From: Takakia lepidozioides
Taxonomy: Eukaryota > Streptophyta > Takakiopsida > Takakiales > Takakiaceae
DNA: 64,000 nucleotides
NCBI GenBank assembly: GCA_030704615.1
Contig: CM060733.1
Coordinates: forward strand, 13,826,001 to 13,890,000
Direction of reading: 5' to 3'
Shown piece by piece: positions 48,352 through 60,480 of this stretch. Positions within the stretch are counted from its first letter, which is position 1; each line of letters begins with the position of its first letter. The position numbers and the translations under genes were made by a program. Under the pieces are notes generated by a model, which saw only the letters and a list, made by a program, of their open reading frames with translations, did not search any database and had not been told where the DNA came from.

Positions 48352-50159
48352 TCATCAAGTCTTCCACTGTCGCCACCGAGAGCAATGTCCTCATCAAGTC
48401 AAACTTGGCGACATGTGAGAAGGACTTTGTATAGTCAACTCTTGCACGTTGGTTGTATCCCTTAGCACAAAGTCTAGCTTGATATCGATCGATTTCACCA
48501 GCGGCATTGAGTTTCAACTTATAAACCTACTTACAGCTATACGTTTGCGGTCCTTGGGGAGTGGTTGTAATTCCCAAGAGCCGTTCTCCAAAGATACTCG
48601 TATTATTCGACCACTGTGCAGATTCATGACAATGTACAGTGTCAGTGTAACTTGCTGGCTCCTCCAGTAGCATAGGCTCTGCATGATTTGTCACCAAGCA
48701 TGCGTGGTTCGTCCTGGATAGTACCAGTCACCATATCTTGTTGGCGGATTGCACACTCTTGGTTCCAATGTTGAAACCAATTCTCCTTCATTAGGCTGAC
48801 CGCACCTGGGACGCACGTCACCGCCTGCTGGGTCTAACAATGGATCAGTTTATGGGAGACTGTGAACCACTAGCACTGCTGGGATGACCGCCTGACAGTT
48901 CTTGGATTTCTTGAGCGAACAATGGCTTTTCGTCCTCTTGCGCTGCTCCTGGCGCTACAACGTGGTGGGTATGGCTTCCACTGGCCCTGCACTCTCATTT
49001 TCACCAATGAGAAACGTTGCATGGCTTGCCACCCATGCATCGCAATCAAAGCTCGATATTGGGACGTCTTCTTCACTAAAAAGTATGTCACGACTTTCTT
49101 CAATGCAACACTTGTCATTTAATAGCCAAACCCTGTAGTTGCTTATATAGCTATATCGCATGAAAACGCTCTTCCAACTTTTTGCCTCCAGCTTCGTTCT
49201 CAGTTCTTTTGGCATATGCACGTGTGCATCGCAGCCGAACACTCTCATGTGAGCTATAGACGGCTTATCTCCTGTCCAAAGGGTGTCTTGTAAGGTACCG
49301 TATGAGTATGCGTATGGTTCAGAGTATATACGACAGTATGTGCAACTTCCCCCGAAAAATGTGGATGAACGTTGCTTGCGTGGATCATGCTTCGTACCAT
49401 TTCCACAATGGTCCTATTTTCCCGCTCATAGGCACCATTTTGTTCAAGTGTGTAAGTTGCTGGCATCTCATGCTTACAATCAATGTCTTCCAAAAATTGT
49501 TGGATAACATCTCCAGTGTACTCACCCACCCCTATCGGATCTCAACACCACAACTAACTGGCATGTCTCACGCAACATCCAACAAATATTTGTTGAAGTT
49601 GGTTAATGCCTGTGACTTCTTGGTTATACAATTATGCATTTCCGTCCAACGTTGGGCAATGCCCCCGAAGAGGCTCCTATTTCGCTAACTTTGAAGTTTG
49701 GTTGGCGTCAATCTCTATTTCTCTCTCTTTATAATGTCATCTAGTACTAACGGGGTGAATGGATCACAAAGATTGGATGGCCCCTCTTTTTAGTATTAAA
49801 GTATCACTAGAAGGAATCGTGTCTTTTCCGCCTTGACTGGGGTTGACTTGGTGTCGGAAACTCATAAGTGAACTTAAGGACTAGACAATCGCAAAAGACA
49901 AATTCATGCCACGGTGGCGGCATGGATCACACACATCATTGTATAAAAGACTCCGGGAATGATGTCAAATTTTTGGCGAATTTCATGGCATGAGTAAATA
50001 AAGTGAATATACATTGCAACAAATGGAAGTGGTTTTAAGTACTGAAGAACGACTCCAAACTTAACCAAATCTGCAATCCATTTAATTTCAGTTTTTTATA
50101 TTTATTAATAGGGGTGAATATATAGTTCTTTGTACCACTAGTTTAACGACGGTTTACAC

Positions 50160-51100
50160 TAGACATGGATGGGAGTTGAATGCGCGCGTGCGAAGCTTGC
50201 CGGTACAAGCCCTGGAGCTAACCGGAGGGCCCCGTGGGCCCGCGGTCAAATCCCCACCCCCCCCCCCCCCCCCCCCCCCCCCCCGGCTTCCCTCGAGTAT
50301 GTTTCACGCCCATCCGAGGGTCCCACGCTCCATGTTCCCGCTGCGGCCATTATAGGAAAAGGGGGGCCTTTGCGACGCCCGAGCCACGCCGCAACGTCAG
50401 GAAAACGCCGATTTCGGGCAGGGGGTAGGCGCAGAATTTGCGACGCCTGGCCGTCGCCCGGCAGTCGCATGGGCGTCGCCAAAATGACGTCGCAAAAATG
50501 CGATGTATGGGGGTCGCGAGCCCCCGCCCCAACTCCCGCAACTGTCGGACGTCACTTTTCAGGCCGTCCGTAGGGGCCTCCTTCGAGCGACGTCTCGCCG
50601 TCGCGGCCCTCCAGCCGACGGCGTTGGTGGGGGCGCTGGCGCGGCGTCGCATCCCCTTTTTTTCTAACCTGCCCGGGAGTCCCATCCTAAAACCCAAAAA
50701 CACGTGGCGTAAGCCGGGTGGTACGCCAAGCGATGCCAGTGCGTCGCTGCAAGCGACTATTGGGCATGGCCAAAAAAAACAGCGGGAGCAAGAGTCGGGC
50801 TCCGCCACGCCCGGGCGTGGGTTTTGGCGACGCTCTGGCGTCGTTTTTTTTTTTTTTTAAATACATAAAAAAAAAAACGTGGCGCACGCAGGGTGGCGGG
50901 CTATGCGACGCCAGGGCGTCGCAGCTTGCGACCCCCGGACCAAAAAAACACGTCGCAGGGGGTGTCGGGCGTTGCCGCCCGCAAATGGGATTGGCGACGC
51001 CCGACCGTCGCGACTTGCGACCCCCGCCCAAAAAACACGTCGCCATTGGCGACGTCCTGCAGTCGCAAGGGCAGCCTGGGAGGGAGGTTAGGGGTTGATT
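50160..51100. repeat. GC-rich field of degenerate CGTCGC repeats
   Basis: Very GC-rich against AT-rich flanks. The words GGCGACGCC, CGTCGC, TTGCGACCCCCG and AAAACACGT(C/G)GC recur. At least four degenerate units of about 70-180 bp begin with the A-rich word followed by CACGTCGC or CGTGGCGC (about 50695, 50868, 50941 and 51031). Every frame is open by composition, so the long open frames here are not evidence of coding. It may be the subterminal repeat zone of the transposon-like gene on its right. Confidence 0.6.
50257..50284. repeat. 28-bp poly-C tract
   Basis: An uninterrupted run of 28 C. Similar tracts occur at 51853-51871 (19 C) and 53019-53033 (15 C), with 9-11 C runs at 42664 and 53782. 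The three longest are within 2.8 kb of each other. Confidence 0.95.
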
Positions 51101-51332
51101 TTGGGGGTGGTTTTTTGTTTTTTGCCTGGTTTTGTTTTTGGGGATATGAGACCTTACAGTTCCCTTTCTCTGATTCAGTAGGTACACAATTGAGCAAGCA
51201 TAAATCGAGGGTGAGGACGGTGGACACATGAATAAGATGGAAGATGGAAAGATGGAAATATATTTACAAGAAATGAGCTAAAAAACTCACAAAGGTTCAG
51301 TAGGCTGACCCTGGGACCTACATGGACTAGGA

Positions 51333-53598
51333 CTAGTCATCCTCATCCTCATCCTTAGTGGAGGACTCAGAGCTATCCGATGAGCCTGATGACTCCGCGC
51401 CCTTTACTAGAGCACCTAAATGAGGCGGCGTTCCCCTAAGTCCCATAGAGCTCTCATCCAATCCCTGGCCATGACCCCCGACCTCATCCATACTAGTGCC
51501 ATGTAGTGCCCCTCCGTGTTGGCCATGTTCTTCATGAGGGATTGCCAACCATGCTCCTTGGCGTAGTTGTACTCTACCGGAGATGGCTTCCTCTCAAACG
51601 CGCGTTGCTATACATGCCACAAGTTAAAGTCAGTTCTTCGCGATGATGGAGCCAGAAAAAAGACATAACAAAATCCATATGGAAATACGACTTACAAATC
51701 GCAAGATAAAACCCTTAGATCCGCCGGCACCCCACTTGTGTGTGGATTCGTGCTTGTCAAGGCGGACTGTTGTTGCTTCGCGTGCCCGGTCAAATTTGGC
51801 CTTGTTTGCGGCATCAGTCTCTCCCGCAATGAATGCATCCCACGATACCTATCCCCCCCCCCCCCCCCCCCAATAATTAGTGAATTACACACATACGTTG
51901 CATCGAATCCACCTCATTAATGCACATGCGACAAATGGAAGGTGACATGATTCAGGATTTGCCAACCTGTGTAATTCCATAAGGTGGTTTGGGTATGGCC
52001 CTCTTTTCCATTGCCCTTCGAACGATCTGTCTGGCACGACACCTCCTGTCCTTCAAGTTTCGCCCCACCATCTCTATCACCCTTGTGTCACTCCAATTGC
52101 CCGGAAACCAACGGTCTAACTCACGGGCATACGCCCACTTCACGCCAAAGTGCTGATCAGCCCACTCGATGTGCAAAGGGAACCACTTCAATGCGAGTTC
52201 GAAGGCTGGCTTCTTCATAGCCTCCCAGAACGCACCGCAGGGATCATCATGGCGATTCACCTCCACCAGTGGCACCACGATCTTTGCCAACTCCACGTCA
52301 TGTATCGCCAAAAGCATATTCTTCTTCCCACCCTCTCTTTTCTTTGTAGCCTCCTTCCCCTGCTCCTTTGTTACCCCACTGCCCTCCCCCGCATGCACAT
52401 TCACCCCTTCCTCTCCATGGGACTTCTTTTTCTTCTTCTTCTTCTCCTTCCCCTTCTCCACGAGCATCTCCTTCCCCTTCCCTGCTATTTCCTCTCTCTC
52501 CTTCTCCCTCTCCCTTCTCTCTCTCTCCTCGGCAGCCTCTTCATTGATGGTAAAAGAGATCTCGGGGGCGCCTCTTCTTCTTACCTTTAGTGTTCGGGTC
52601 CTTCATGAACACCACGTGCTCTCCCTCATTGGCAACCCCACTAGAGTGCACCAATGAGGCCAGCCATGTTGCTGCCTCCTGAAGACAAATAACCCCTCCA
52701 AATTCAAAAAAAGAACAAACAACAAAGAAAATCATGCATGCAAAGGAAAGGATAAAACATGGAACAAGGTGCGACAGTTGTACCTTTGCAAGCTTGTCCG
52801 ACTTGCCCCCGGTGTCACCCGATGTGGCAGGAGCCCCCGTTGCCGGATGTGCCCGCTCTATCCTCTCCCGGAGCGCCACTATAAGTAGATTCCAGATGTG
52901 GAGCATAGCCGGTGGCGGCTCCCCGTAGTCTAGGCCATTCTTTGCTGACCGCTCAAGCTCAGGGGGCGGCATCGCTGATCGGCTAGGCCGCTCCGAACCG
53001 GCCCATACCTCCTCATCTCCCCCCCCCCCCCCCAAATGTGTATCAAGGTAGAAGCCCTCACCCGACTTGACTTCTTCGAGGCGCTTCGCTATCTTGGCCA
53101 CTTCATTGACATTCCTCGTCTCCTCCTCCCTCATCGACAACAATGGGCTAGCAATGGAGGCTTTCAAAGGCGCTTGAACCTGACGTTGGGCCTTGGCAAG
53201 TGCAGCCGTTGCTGCGGAGGAAGGGGTCGCTATGGGGGTGACATCCAAAAGTTGCCCATACCAGGCCCCTGAACGTGTGATGTGCTTGCCAAGGTACATT
53301 TCACCCGTCTTGGTGGCCGGGGTGTGCTCAATTGAGCATCCGGATCAGCAACAACCTCCCGAATATGAGAGCTGGCTGAGCCGGCCCCTGGTGCATCCAA
53401 GATGTGGACAAAAGGAGGGGTACTGGCCTCGGAGGGCAGACGAGCCCTCCGGCCGCGGCTGTCGACGGGGCTGGTTAACCATGAGACGCCCTGGCGTGTC
53501 ACACGTGCCGGTAGAGCAAACGGATTGTCCGCCCCTTTCTTTGGGGCAGGGGACTTCTTCTCTTTCCCCATAAGCTGGCACCTGTCATGCAAACCCAC
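51333..53598 (-). mobile_element. spliced transposon-like gene, possibly CACTA/En-Spm type
   Basis: Several minus-strand open blocks lie in one direction and look like exons. They are about 53570-53230 (MGKEKKSPAPKKGADNPF), 53299-52780 (KAQRQVQAPLKASIASPLLS, AMLHIWNLLIVALRERIERA), 52660-52545, 52467-51960 with a Lys-rich start (KGKEKKKKKKKSHGEEG) then ELALKWFPLHIEWADQHFG and KDRRCRARQIVRRAME, 51857-51690 (WDAFIAGETDAANKAKFDRA), and a final acidic tail ending SSESSTKDEDEDD at 51333. The pattern of a tryptophan-rich block followed by NKAKFDRA...H..G..SKGF recalls the Transposase_24 (Ptta/En/Spm) family, but the match is weak. Poly-C tracts encode Gly runs or lie in introns. Exon borders were not proven and no CACTA termini were found. 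Confidence 0.4.
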
Positions 53599-53723
53599 AA
53601 GTCGGCCTCATTAGGAAACAACCTCTACATTCCAGATCAAAAACAAAAACCAAGCATGTCGAGGGCTAAGAGCAGCAAGTGCTCGGGGTCTCGAGAGAGG
53701 GCAACAAAGAGAAAAGAAAAAGG

Positions 53724-53790
53724 TGGGGGGGAAGTGACTGAGCACCACCACTAGCTGCTGGGCACCACGAGCTCAGTCACTCCCCCCCCC
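53724..53790. repeat. 20-bp inverted repeat (hairpin)
   Basis: 'gtgggggggaagtgactgagc' (from 53723) and 'gctcagtcactccccccccc' (53771-53790) are near-perfect complements around a 27-bp loop containing 'caccaccactagctgctggg'. It lies between the transposon-like gene and the dispersed repeat at 53889. It may be a terminal or foldback structure. Confidence 0.65.
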
Positions 53791-53888
53791 TCCCCCATTT
53801 GTTTTTGTTTTTTTTTTTTTTTTTCGGCTACTCACAAAAATAAACAAACCACTAGGGAGAGAAGGTGCAGGAAAAAGTTAAAAAGATT

Positions 53889-53952
53889 GTACTCATAAGA
53901 CGTTGTTTGCCGTAGCCTTGTGGCCATTGACCCCGCGCCCAGTTTGAGCGGA
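53889..53952. repeat. dispersed 60-bp repeat, copy 2
   Basis: It matches 13501-13560: 'gtactcataagacgt', 'gccgtagccttgtggccat' and 'cccgcgcccagttt' in the same order, with a 4-bp insertion. Orientation relative to the window is the same in both copies. Confidence 0.65.
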
Positions 53953-54145
53953 AACTAAAAGGACAAAACCTACCTCTGTCAGGGGCTGACATTGGTAGTA
54001 AGACTCACCTTCATATATAGAATTAATCTGGGTTTTCCAGATATCCTCTAGAAATCCCTTCACACAAGTATCAATCTGTTGTGTGTGATTTGCCCAAGAA
54101 CTAGGTCTCAGGAGGGCCTGGGCTTTTGGCTCAGCCTTGAGACTT

Positions 54146-54690
54146 TCAAAGTTGGTAAACAGAGGTACAGACACAATTCCTTTGATAGATTTGAAGAGAG
54201 CGTCTCTTTGGTGAGAGAACCCCGGACAATGTATACATCCGCAACGTCTCATCCTTCTTGTCTGCGAATAGCACCAGGGCTCCGTAAGGTGACTTACTCG
54301 GCCGGATGTACCCTTTTGACATTAGATCCTTGAGCTGGGTCTTCAGCTCGACCAACTCTCTGTGGCTCAACCGGTAGGGCCCCTTGGCGATCCTGGTATC
54401 ACCTCTATCTTGTGGTCAACTCCTCTTCGCGGAGGCAAGCCGTTTGGTAAATCCTCCCGCATCACATCTTGATATTTTTCTAGGATCCCCTTGATCCAAT
54501 CTGGGCTCGGCTCGCTATTGGGCCTAGTGGAAATTCCCTTTGGTTGTTGGCAGTCCGGAACAGCTCCCCATACCTTGGTCGTTTTCCGGCTCGTACGCTT
54601 ACTCACTAATTTTTGGTCACCAACGGGCTTGCACCATTCTCGGGGTTACTATTCCATATATATACTTTTGTGACTGTCCGCGGGGGTTTC
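54146..54690 (-). mobile_element. Ty3-gypsy reverse-transcriptase fragment
   Basis: The minus-strand translation gives KYQDVMREDLPNGLPPRRGV and DHKIEVIPG. After a frame shift near 54368 comes SHRELVELKTQLKDLMSKGY, then SKSPYGALVLFADKKDETLRM, which is the classic N-terminal region of gypsy reverse transcriptase. The match stops near 54235, before the catalytic YxDD region. The following minus-strand frame (to 53893) does not continue the RT, so the element is truncated. No LTR was seen. Confidence 0.85.
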
Positions 54691-54939
54691 ACAAACAACA
54701 CCATTCTTTTATGGGGAACCACCACAAAGACTCTTGACTCCCGGTGATGAGTCGCGGTGAGTCTTGGCCCACGCACCACGGCCCCAATTGACCGTGATGA
54801 GTCCCAAGACTCCCCACGACTCCCACCACAAGGTCTCCGCCCCATGGTGAGTCCTAAGTCACCCCCACTAAGACCCACTAAGCTACCACCACCCCTCGTG
54901 GAACCATCCCCACTGCAACTCGGTGTGCGGGGCTCCACC

Positions 54940-57886
54940 TAGTGAGTGCCTCTGCCTCCTTGAGTGCCTTGGGCACTCAAGGTTGCTTCAGCCCCCATAC
55001 CCATTAGGGGCAGCCCATCTTATGTCCCGACCCCCTGCCCTAAAGGCAAAGGGCCGCGACACAAATTGTCTATTTTCGGATTTTGTTTCCGAAACCACTC
55101 ATCTACCTTGGATCGTAAGTTCAACCGGGCTACCTTGAAGATTTTATCCTCTGTCACGTCACGGACATCTCCAGACATTTATATGGTCTCGACCCCAATC
55201 TATCATGTTTTCACTATCTCTGCCATAAAACGGAGCATCGATCCCTGAGGGGCTCGTCATTCTAGTGAACACTTCTACACTAAACTTAGACTACTTAGTA
55301 CACATTGGTCGACTGATATCGCACTCAAGCTATACTAAGAATGAGTACTCCAGCAAGAAATACAGCATTCGATCACACAGACCTGTGCTAAACTAATTTT
55401 GACCTATGGGTGATTGCAAACTAGAGTGGACCAAAAACGGCAGATCATAAGTACATAAAGAGTACGTAAAGGAGGATATGGCGAATCCTCTACCATCGGA
55501 TTTGCTTCAACTAACAATCTTGACTGTTAAAACCAAGATTTTCAAATTACGATAATATCAATTCACAAATGTTTTTTTGAAATTTGATCATAATCAACTC
55601 TGCATTTACGGTGAATGAATGCGTCTAATGAAAAAAGTTTTGTTATTTCAAAAGAACTTAGTCATAAAGGACTTTATGAAAATAGCTATTTTTGAGGCTC
55701 AATAATACATATGTTTTTTAACTTCATATTTTTTAATGATAGTTTTCATCCCAGATTCCTAATAATCCAAAGCAAGCAAGTCTCTTTTCTTGACTGTGTT
55801 CTAACTCCTATATTAAAAAAATCCCATCTTTTTTTATGGACACAATTCTTTGTGGACTTTTTAAAAGTCCATAGCATCTAGAGATTCTGGTTTTTGATAA
55901 TGAGATTTAAAAGTGTGAAAATATATGTAGATGAGCCTCTATATATTAGTTCAGTTTTATTGATGGCATTGTGATGTAGGAGTATGATAATTTACCATTA
56001 TTCTATGTCTGAAAAAAACGGTGTTGTGATAGGAAAAAATGGACAATGTAGGTTGTCCATTACGCAGCATTTCTATTCTACCACCCTAGGTTACCTCTGG
56101 AGCAAGGGCATTGACAAGTTCCCATCTTCCAGCTTCTCTAATCCACATAACAATCGTACTTCTACCACCCGCATAAATTACCCTCAAGCACAAGTCACCG
56201 TCATAAAGTCTCCACGCAGGGTTAAAGAAATATCTGCGCGGTTCTGAGTGTGTAGATGAGCTCTCTGGCTGAAGCATATAAGAATGTCACCAATACTCGG
56301 CTCTCCAGGAATCAAAATGTGATCCCGTCCAGCCATGATGCACTCCCACACTTTCAGCAGCTCTCATATTTCTTTATGCACAGAGAGATTCTAATTCCAA
56401 GGATCGAATCGCTCTGATACCAAAAGGAGCCCTCGCTAAGTGGACTTGTATCATTCAATCATGTCAGAGATCTAGGACTGGCTAACCATACAAAGCTGCA
56501 ACGGAAGAAAGAAAACCATGTATGGTCATTGCTTGCAATAAAAGAAACTCAGTTCAGGAAGATGACATTGCACGTGCCTGGAGGTATCTGTGCACAATTC
56601 CATCCCACGTTAGTACAACGTTGCACATGTAGGATACACATTTACTAATATTGGAGGTAGCTCTTCACTGGTTCAGACATCCACAGTGAACCCTTTAAGT
56701 CATATCCTCGAGCTAGCATGTGACTCTGTTTCATGTGATCCCACCCCGGCCAACCTTCTGACTGCAAATTGTAAAACAGTGCACAATGCCCTTTTCAGCG
56801 TTTCCAAGAGATGATCTTCACATGCACCTGGGGTGATTTGTCATGAAAATCTACTTGTTCTCACTCGCAGCAATTCAAAGATACTCTCTCATTGCTGACA
56901 ACCACTCAAAGCAGATTCTTATACTTAATCCTCACACTCGTGTACTCTTTGCTGGTTGCAAGCTCCCCACTTCGATTTATATCATGCTTCCTCAAATGGA
57001 AGGTCCTAAGACAGGCGCTAAGGCAAAATCAACCATTTTCTCCTACTCCAGCTCTTTTCTCTACACAATAGCCTTCTTTCACTCTGGTTTCTACATGTCA
57101 AAAAGCTGCTAAGTATCTCTGCTCCTCTGCATCATATACTTTTCTCTTCACCCCTTTCCTTCAGATATTTCTCCTCAGCGGCGTCGCCCTACCCCTGCAG
57201 ATACCATTGTTGCCACATTTATCTATTTCATGATCAATTCCTTCCCTGGTGACCAGGCACATCTTCTGCCCAAATACCAGCCAACAGATCTCTATTTGAT
57301 TCTATGAGTCTATCTCAACTGAGGCTATTAACTTGGCCCCTCGATCTGCGAGCTGCCCACTGCCCCTGCAATTTCCTTTCTTACTCCTATATGTTATGAG
57401 AGATGCTACTTTTGCCGCCCTCTTGCTGTGCAAATACTCCATTCAGGATGGTAACACTCGTTTCCTGCATATGCCAGCCAATCATCCCCATCCCCTTGAT
57501 TTCACCATAGTGCTCAACAGATTTCACCATTCTCAGCAACTGCCCCCATCATGCCTTGTCTCTATGAATTCAAGAGCCGCTCTGAGCAGTCATGCAACTT
57601 AACTTCTGCTGCTCTCCCCGATATAGTATCCAACACACATATCCGCCGCTCCACGATCTCTCAAGAGGATGATGGCCCCTCTCTGTCAGGTGGTCACATA
57701 TCTGCTCATGCCACGCACTCGCTTCACATTCATCTCTTCCCAGGTCATCCAGATGAAAGGCCAGATCAGAAGTCCTCCCCCATTCCAATACTTATCGGAT
57801 GTTTATCCTGGGCTCCCTCTCATTTCATCAAGTATAATCCTTATTTGATACTGCCTGATTGATATTTTTACCTCAAAAATTTGCTA
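54940..57886. other. no intact gene; possible decayed copia 5' end
   Basis: Mostly AT-rich sequence without domains. On the minus strand, 56424-56411 reads 'ttggtatcagagcg', the primer-binding word complementary to initiator tRNA-Met that copia elements use just inside the 5' LTR. A small minus-strand frame at 56277-56086 (LYDGDLCLRV, REAGRWELVNALAPEV) weakly recalls an S-locus/lectin-receptor segment; this is not secure. 56.5-57.88 kb holds nothing recognised. Confidence 0.35.
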
Positions 57887-59390
57887 CACTGTTTCATAGT
57901 TGAGAGATTGAATACAATGTTGGTAACCGATTCTCCGAAATCCAAGTTCCTGACATCCACATGCAGGGATCGGACTCCTGCAAAAGACTTACAAGTTATG
58001 TTTCATGCTTCTCAGCGACAACTTCACAAATTTCTAATCAAACTGCAGCCCGAAGCCCACTCAGCTGTGCGTTATCTGCCTCAGAGAAACATGAACATGC
58101 AGGCCCGTCGCCTTTGCGAAGGAAATGTGGTAAACTGGTGATAAGTTCAAAATGGAGACCTCAAGGGCGACTCAATGCAGTTGAATATAACCTCTGGGGA
58201 AGCTGAATTCATACTTCAAACGAATTTAATGATAAACCAGGTGCGGTAGATTTATGTATAATTACCTAGAGGTACGTGAGATGAGCATTGATAACTAGTT
58301 ATCTGGGTATGACTGCGACTAATTACAATACGTGAGATTACTTAAACTCCTTGGCGAAACTTGAAGTAGACCATGTCGAAACTTGGTCAAACCAGGCCTA
58401 AACTTTACATGGGACAAGATGATTCTTCCTCTTGATGCTGTTGGTCCGAGACCCAGGTCAGTCATGCGTATACAACTGATCTGGATCATTCTGTTAGTTA
58501 ATGGCAATATGAATTTAAGTTTCACGATTTATAATTCAATTCGAGATCAATCACGCTCTTGGCATTGGACTCATAGACTTGTAGAACTCACCTGCAGCTG
58601 CAGCGCACAGAACAACACTGCCAACATCATCATCATATTGTCGCCAGTGACCAGTTAGTGGGTCTCTGTAATGGACCGCCGGGACAGTACCAGATCCGTG
58701 AGTGGATGTTGACAACGGTAACAAATTCTGCATGGTGGAAACAGGATTGAAGAATGTTCAGAGTTCTAAGTATTTTAGATCAGTGACTGTCAACTACCTC
58801 GCAATCACACAATTTCCTTAATCTGGTCCAAACTCTCGTTGGAAAATGTGGCACGTAGATGTATTCTTTCTCAAAGCCTGGACATTCTCAAAAGCATCCA
58901 TTAGAATTGCTTATTGCTTGCAAATCACCAAACTCCACTCCCGAGTGCTTAGTATGGTCTGAAAGTACATGCATCAGATTGTAGAGAAAGTTTACTACGA
59001 CATAGAGAATATTCACATAAACAGGTCTCGATGTCCATAGCTATCTATAATCTTAATCAGCATATATGTATGGCTTGTCTGTCTTGGTATCCAGTAGTAC
59101 CTGTGGAGAGGCCGGCCCAATACATGGGACTTCTGTGACACGATCAATAATTATGATTCCCGCCGTTGTCCACTGCTCACATTGGTTTGCACCATATTTC
59201 TTAAATCAGCAGTGTAGTGAGCACCCCCGGGATGTACAGCGGAGGCTATGGTGCCAAGATCAAGTGTATGCAATCCAGAGGCAACCGCATTTCGGATGGA
59301 ATGACCAGGGCCATACAGCTTCCATTGAGTATCCTCCCGCCACCATACCCCTGGTTCTGTTGGGTTAGCACAAGCTCCGAAGATGCACAT
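57887..59390 (-). pseudogene. gene D: truncated copy of WWE gene A
   Basis: Three exons equivalent to gene A are present: 59390-59101 (WWE 1), 58727-58592 (first half of WWE 2: VHYRDPLTGHWRQYDDDV) and 57977 to about 57887 (second half: RSLHVDVRNLDFGESVTNIV). The last one stops matching right after the STMKQ motif, so the end of WWE 2, the linker and the ART-like module are lost. Exon 1 has a six-base deletion (GHSIRN in place of GHAQSIRN), and it lost one C from a run of four near 59161, which shifts the frame after SSGQRR. It is non-functional as an ART-like gene, although a short WWE-only product from the first exon is conceivable. Confidence 0.8.
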
Positions 59391-60480
59391 TATGGCCGAT
59401 GACGGAACAAAGTTCGGGCACCTTCAGAGCAAGAAAGTGGTGTTCCACCTTAGGAATGAGAGGAAGCAGCCTTCAGAGTAACAGCTTGGGGAGAAATCTG
59501 AGTGACAGACGCAAAGCTGCCGAAACAGATTGAGGAGGTGAGAAAGAAAGTCGTTAGAGCCAGACAGAGGAGAGAGAGAGGTGCAGTGACGAGGCAGTGG
59601 GAACTGTAGCCGTTGAGTGCATTATGTGCACGAGATTAGCAAGTCCCGACAGATCATCCGCAGTTGTGTACCAGCTTGCTGCATGCCGTGGTCCACCATA
59701 CAGTACCGGACTCGGAAACACTTGTCAGATACTTGGTGCCCACGTGTACTTGCAATGAATCCACCTTTCCTGGGTACCTGCCACATTATGGGCGAACCAG
59801 TTGACAGTCTTGTATAGATCGCTATTTGGCACCATGGGCAACAAACACGAAACTCGAATGTTGAAAATTTGAATATACTGCAAATGTTTGAATTCAAATT
59901 GCAAGGGAGGCAATAAGTTGCAAACTATCGTACACAACAGGGGAAGAGGCTCTTGTTTACTCTGAGATCAGCTGCCGTCAATTCATCAGTTGACAATACC
60001 GCAGGTGTTCAACTTCAATGAGATTCGATGTCCGTCGAATCTAGAAACCTCAGGACTTGATCATTAGACCAGATCCTATCATCGTCGTTCCTCTATTTTG
60101 GAGTGGTCTCTCTCAAACGTGTATAAGTCGTGAGATCTCCCAATCCCGGCAATATACGAACGATCAGCATTGTACAACTGAGATCAACTCATTAGTGTCC
60201 GTGGACATTGTGTAGAGGAAAGAGTGTATTTCATATGGGCCTGCTCCTAACTGCGATTGTGTGTCTGTCTGCTTGATCAAGGAAACTACTCAGTTCCAAC
60301 TGTTTTTTCGAGGCGATCAAAGCATTAAGTCGTGCAATTTCTCGCGCATATGACACCAAGAAATAGTTTTATGTTTGTGAAGTTTTCAGAGCATTGCATG
60401 GAGATCACAAATGGGATCATGACATCTGAGGAGGCAAGGAGAGGCCAGGTTTACAATCAACTTCAATTTTGTGAGTACGT
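59391..60480. other. intergenic between D and E, older duplicate of 17.97-19.12 kb
   Basis: It aligns with the A-B spacer but with many small indels and substitutions, in contrast to the nearly identical DNA right of 60777. No gene is recognised. Confidence 0.55.

Larger units (their letters stand above)
46451..49688 (-). mobile_element. decayed Ty1-copia remnant, minus strand
   Basis: Fragments occur in element order on the minus strand. The integrase core piece is at 49529-49254 (FLEDIDCKHEMPATYTLEQN, ENRTIVEMVRSMIHAS). The integrase C-terminal part is at 49248-48955 (MRVFGCDAHVHMPKELRTKL, DILFSEEDVPIS). The reverse transcriptase start is at 48517-48323 (DRYQARLCAKGYNQRARVDY). The RNase H end is at 46748-46500 (NQSCIHLVKNLVFHRRTKHIDV). 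The rest of the reverse transcriptase is missing, and AT-rich DNA (46.8-48.2 kb) lies between the fragments. Many residues are mutated and frames are broken. LTRs were not identified. Confidence 0.88.

Noticed and set aside
50160-51231. Several long overlapping open frames on both strands
   Set aside because: The DNA is GC-rich and repetitive, so stops are rare in every frame; no family features are seen.
52150-52657. Plus-strand frames of 146 and 162 codons rich in Ser, Phe and Leu
   Set aside because: They are the complement of the Lys/Glu-rich minus-strand blocks and look like shadow frames.
50156-53760. CACTA terminal inverted repeats around the transposon-like gene
   Set aside because: A 'cactagacatgg' word occurs at 50156, but no matching inverted partner was found on the other side.
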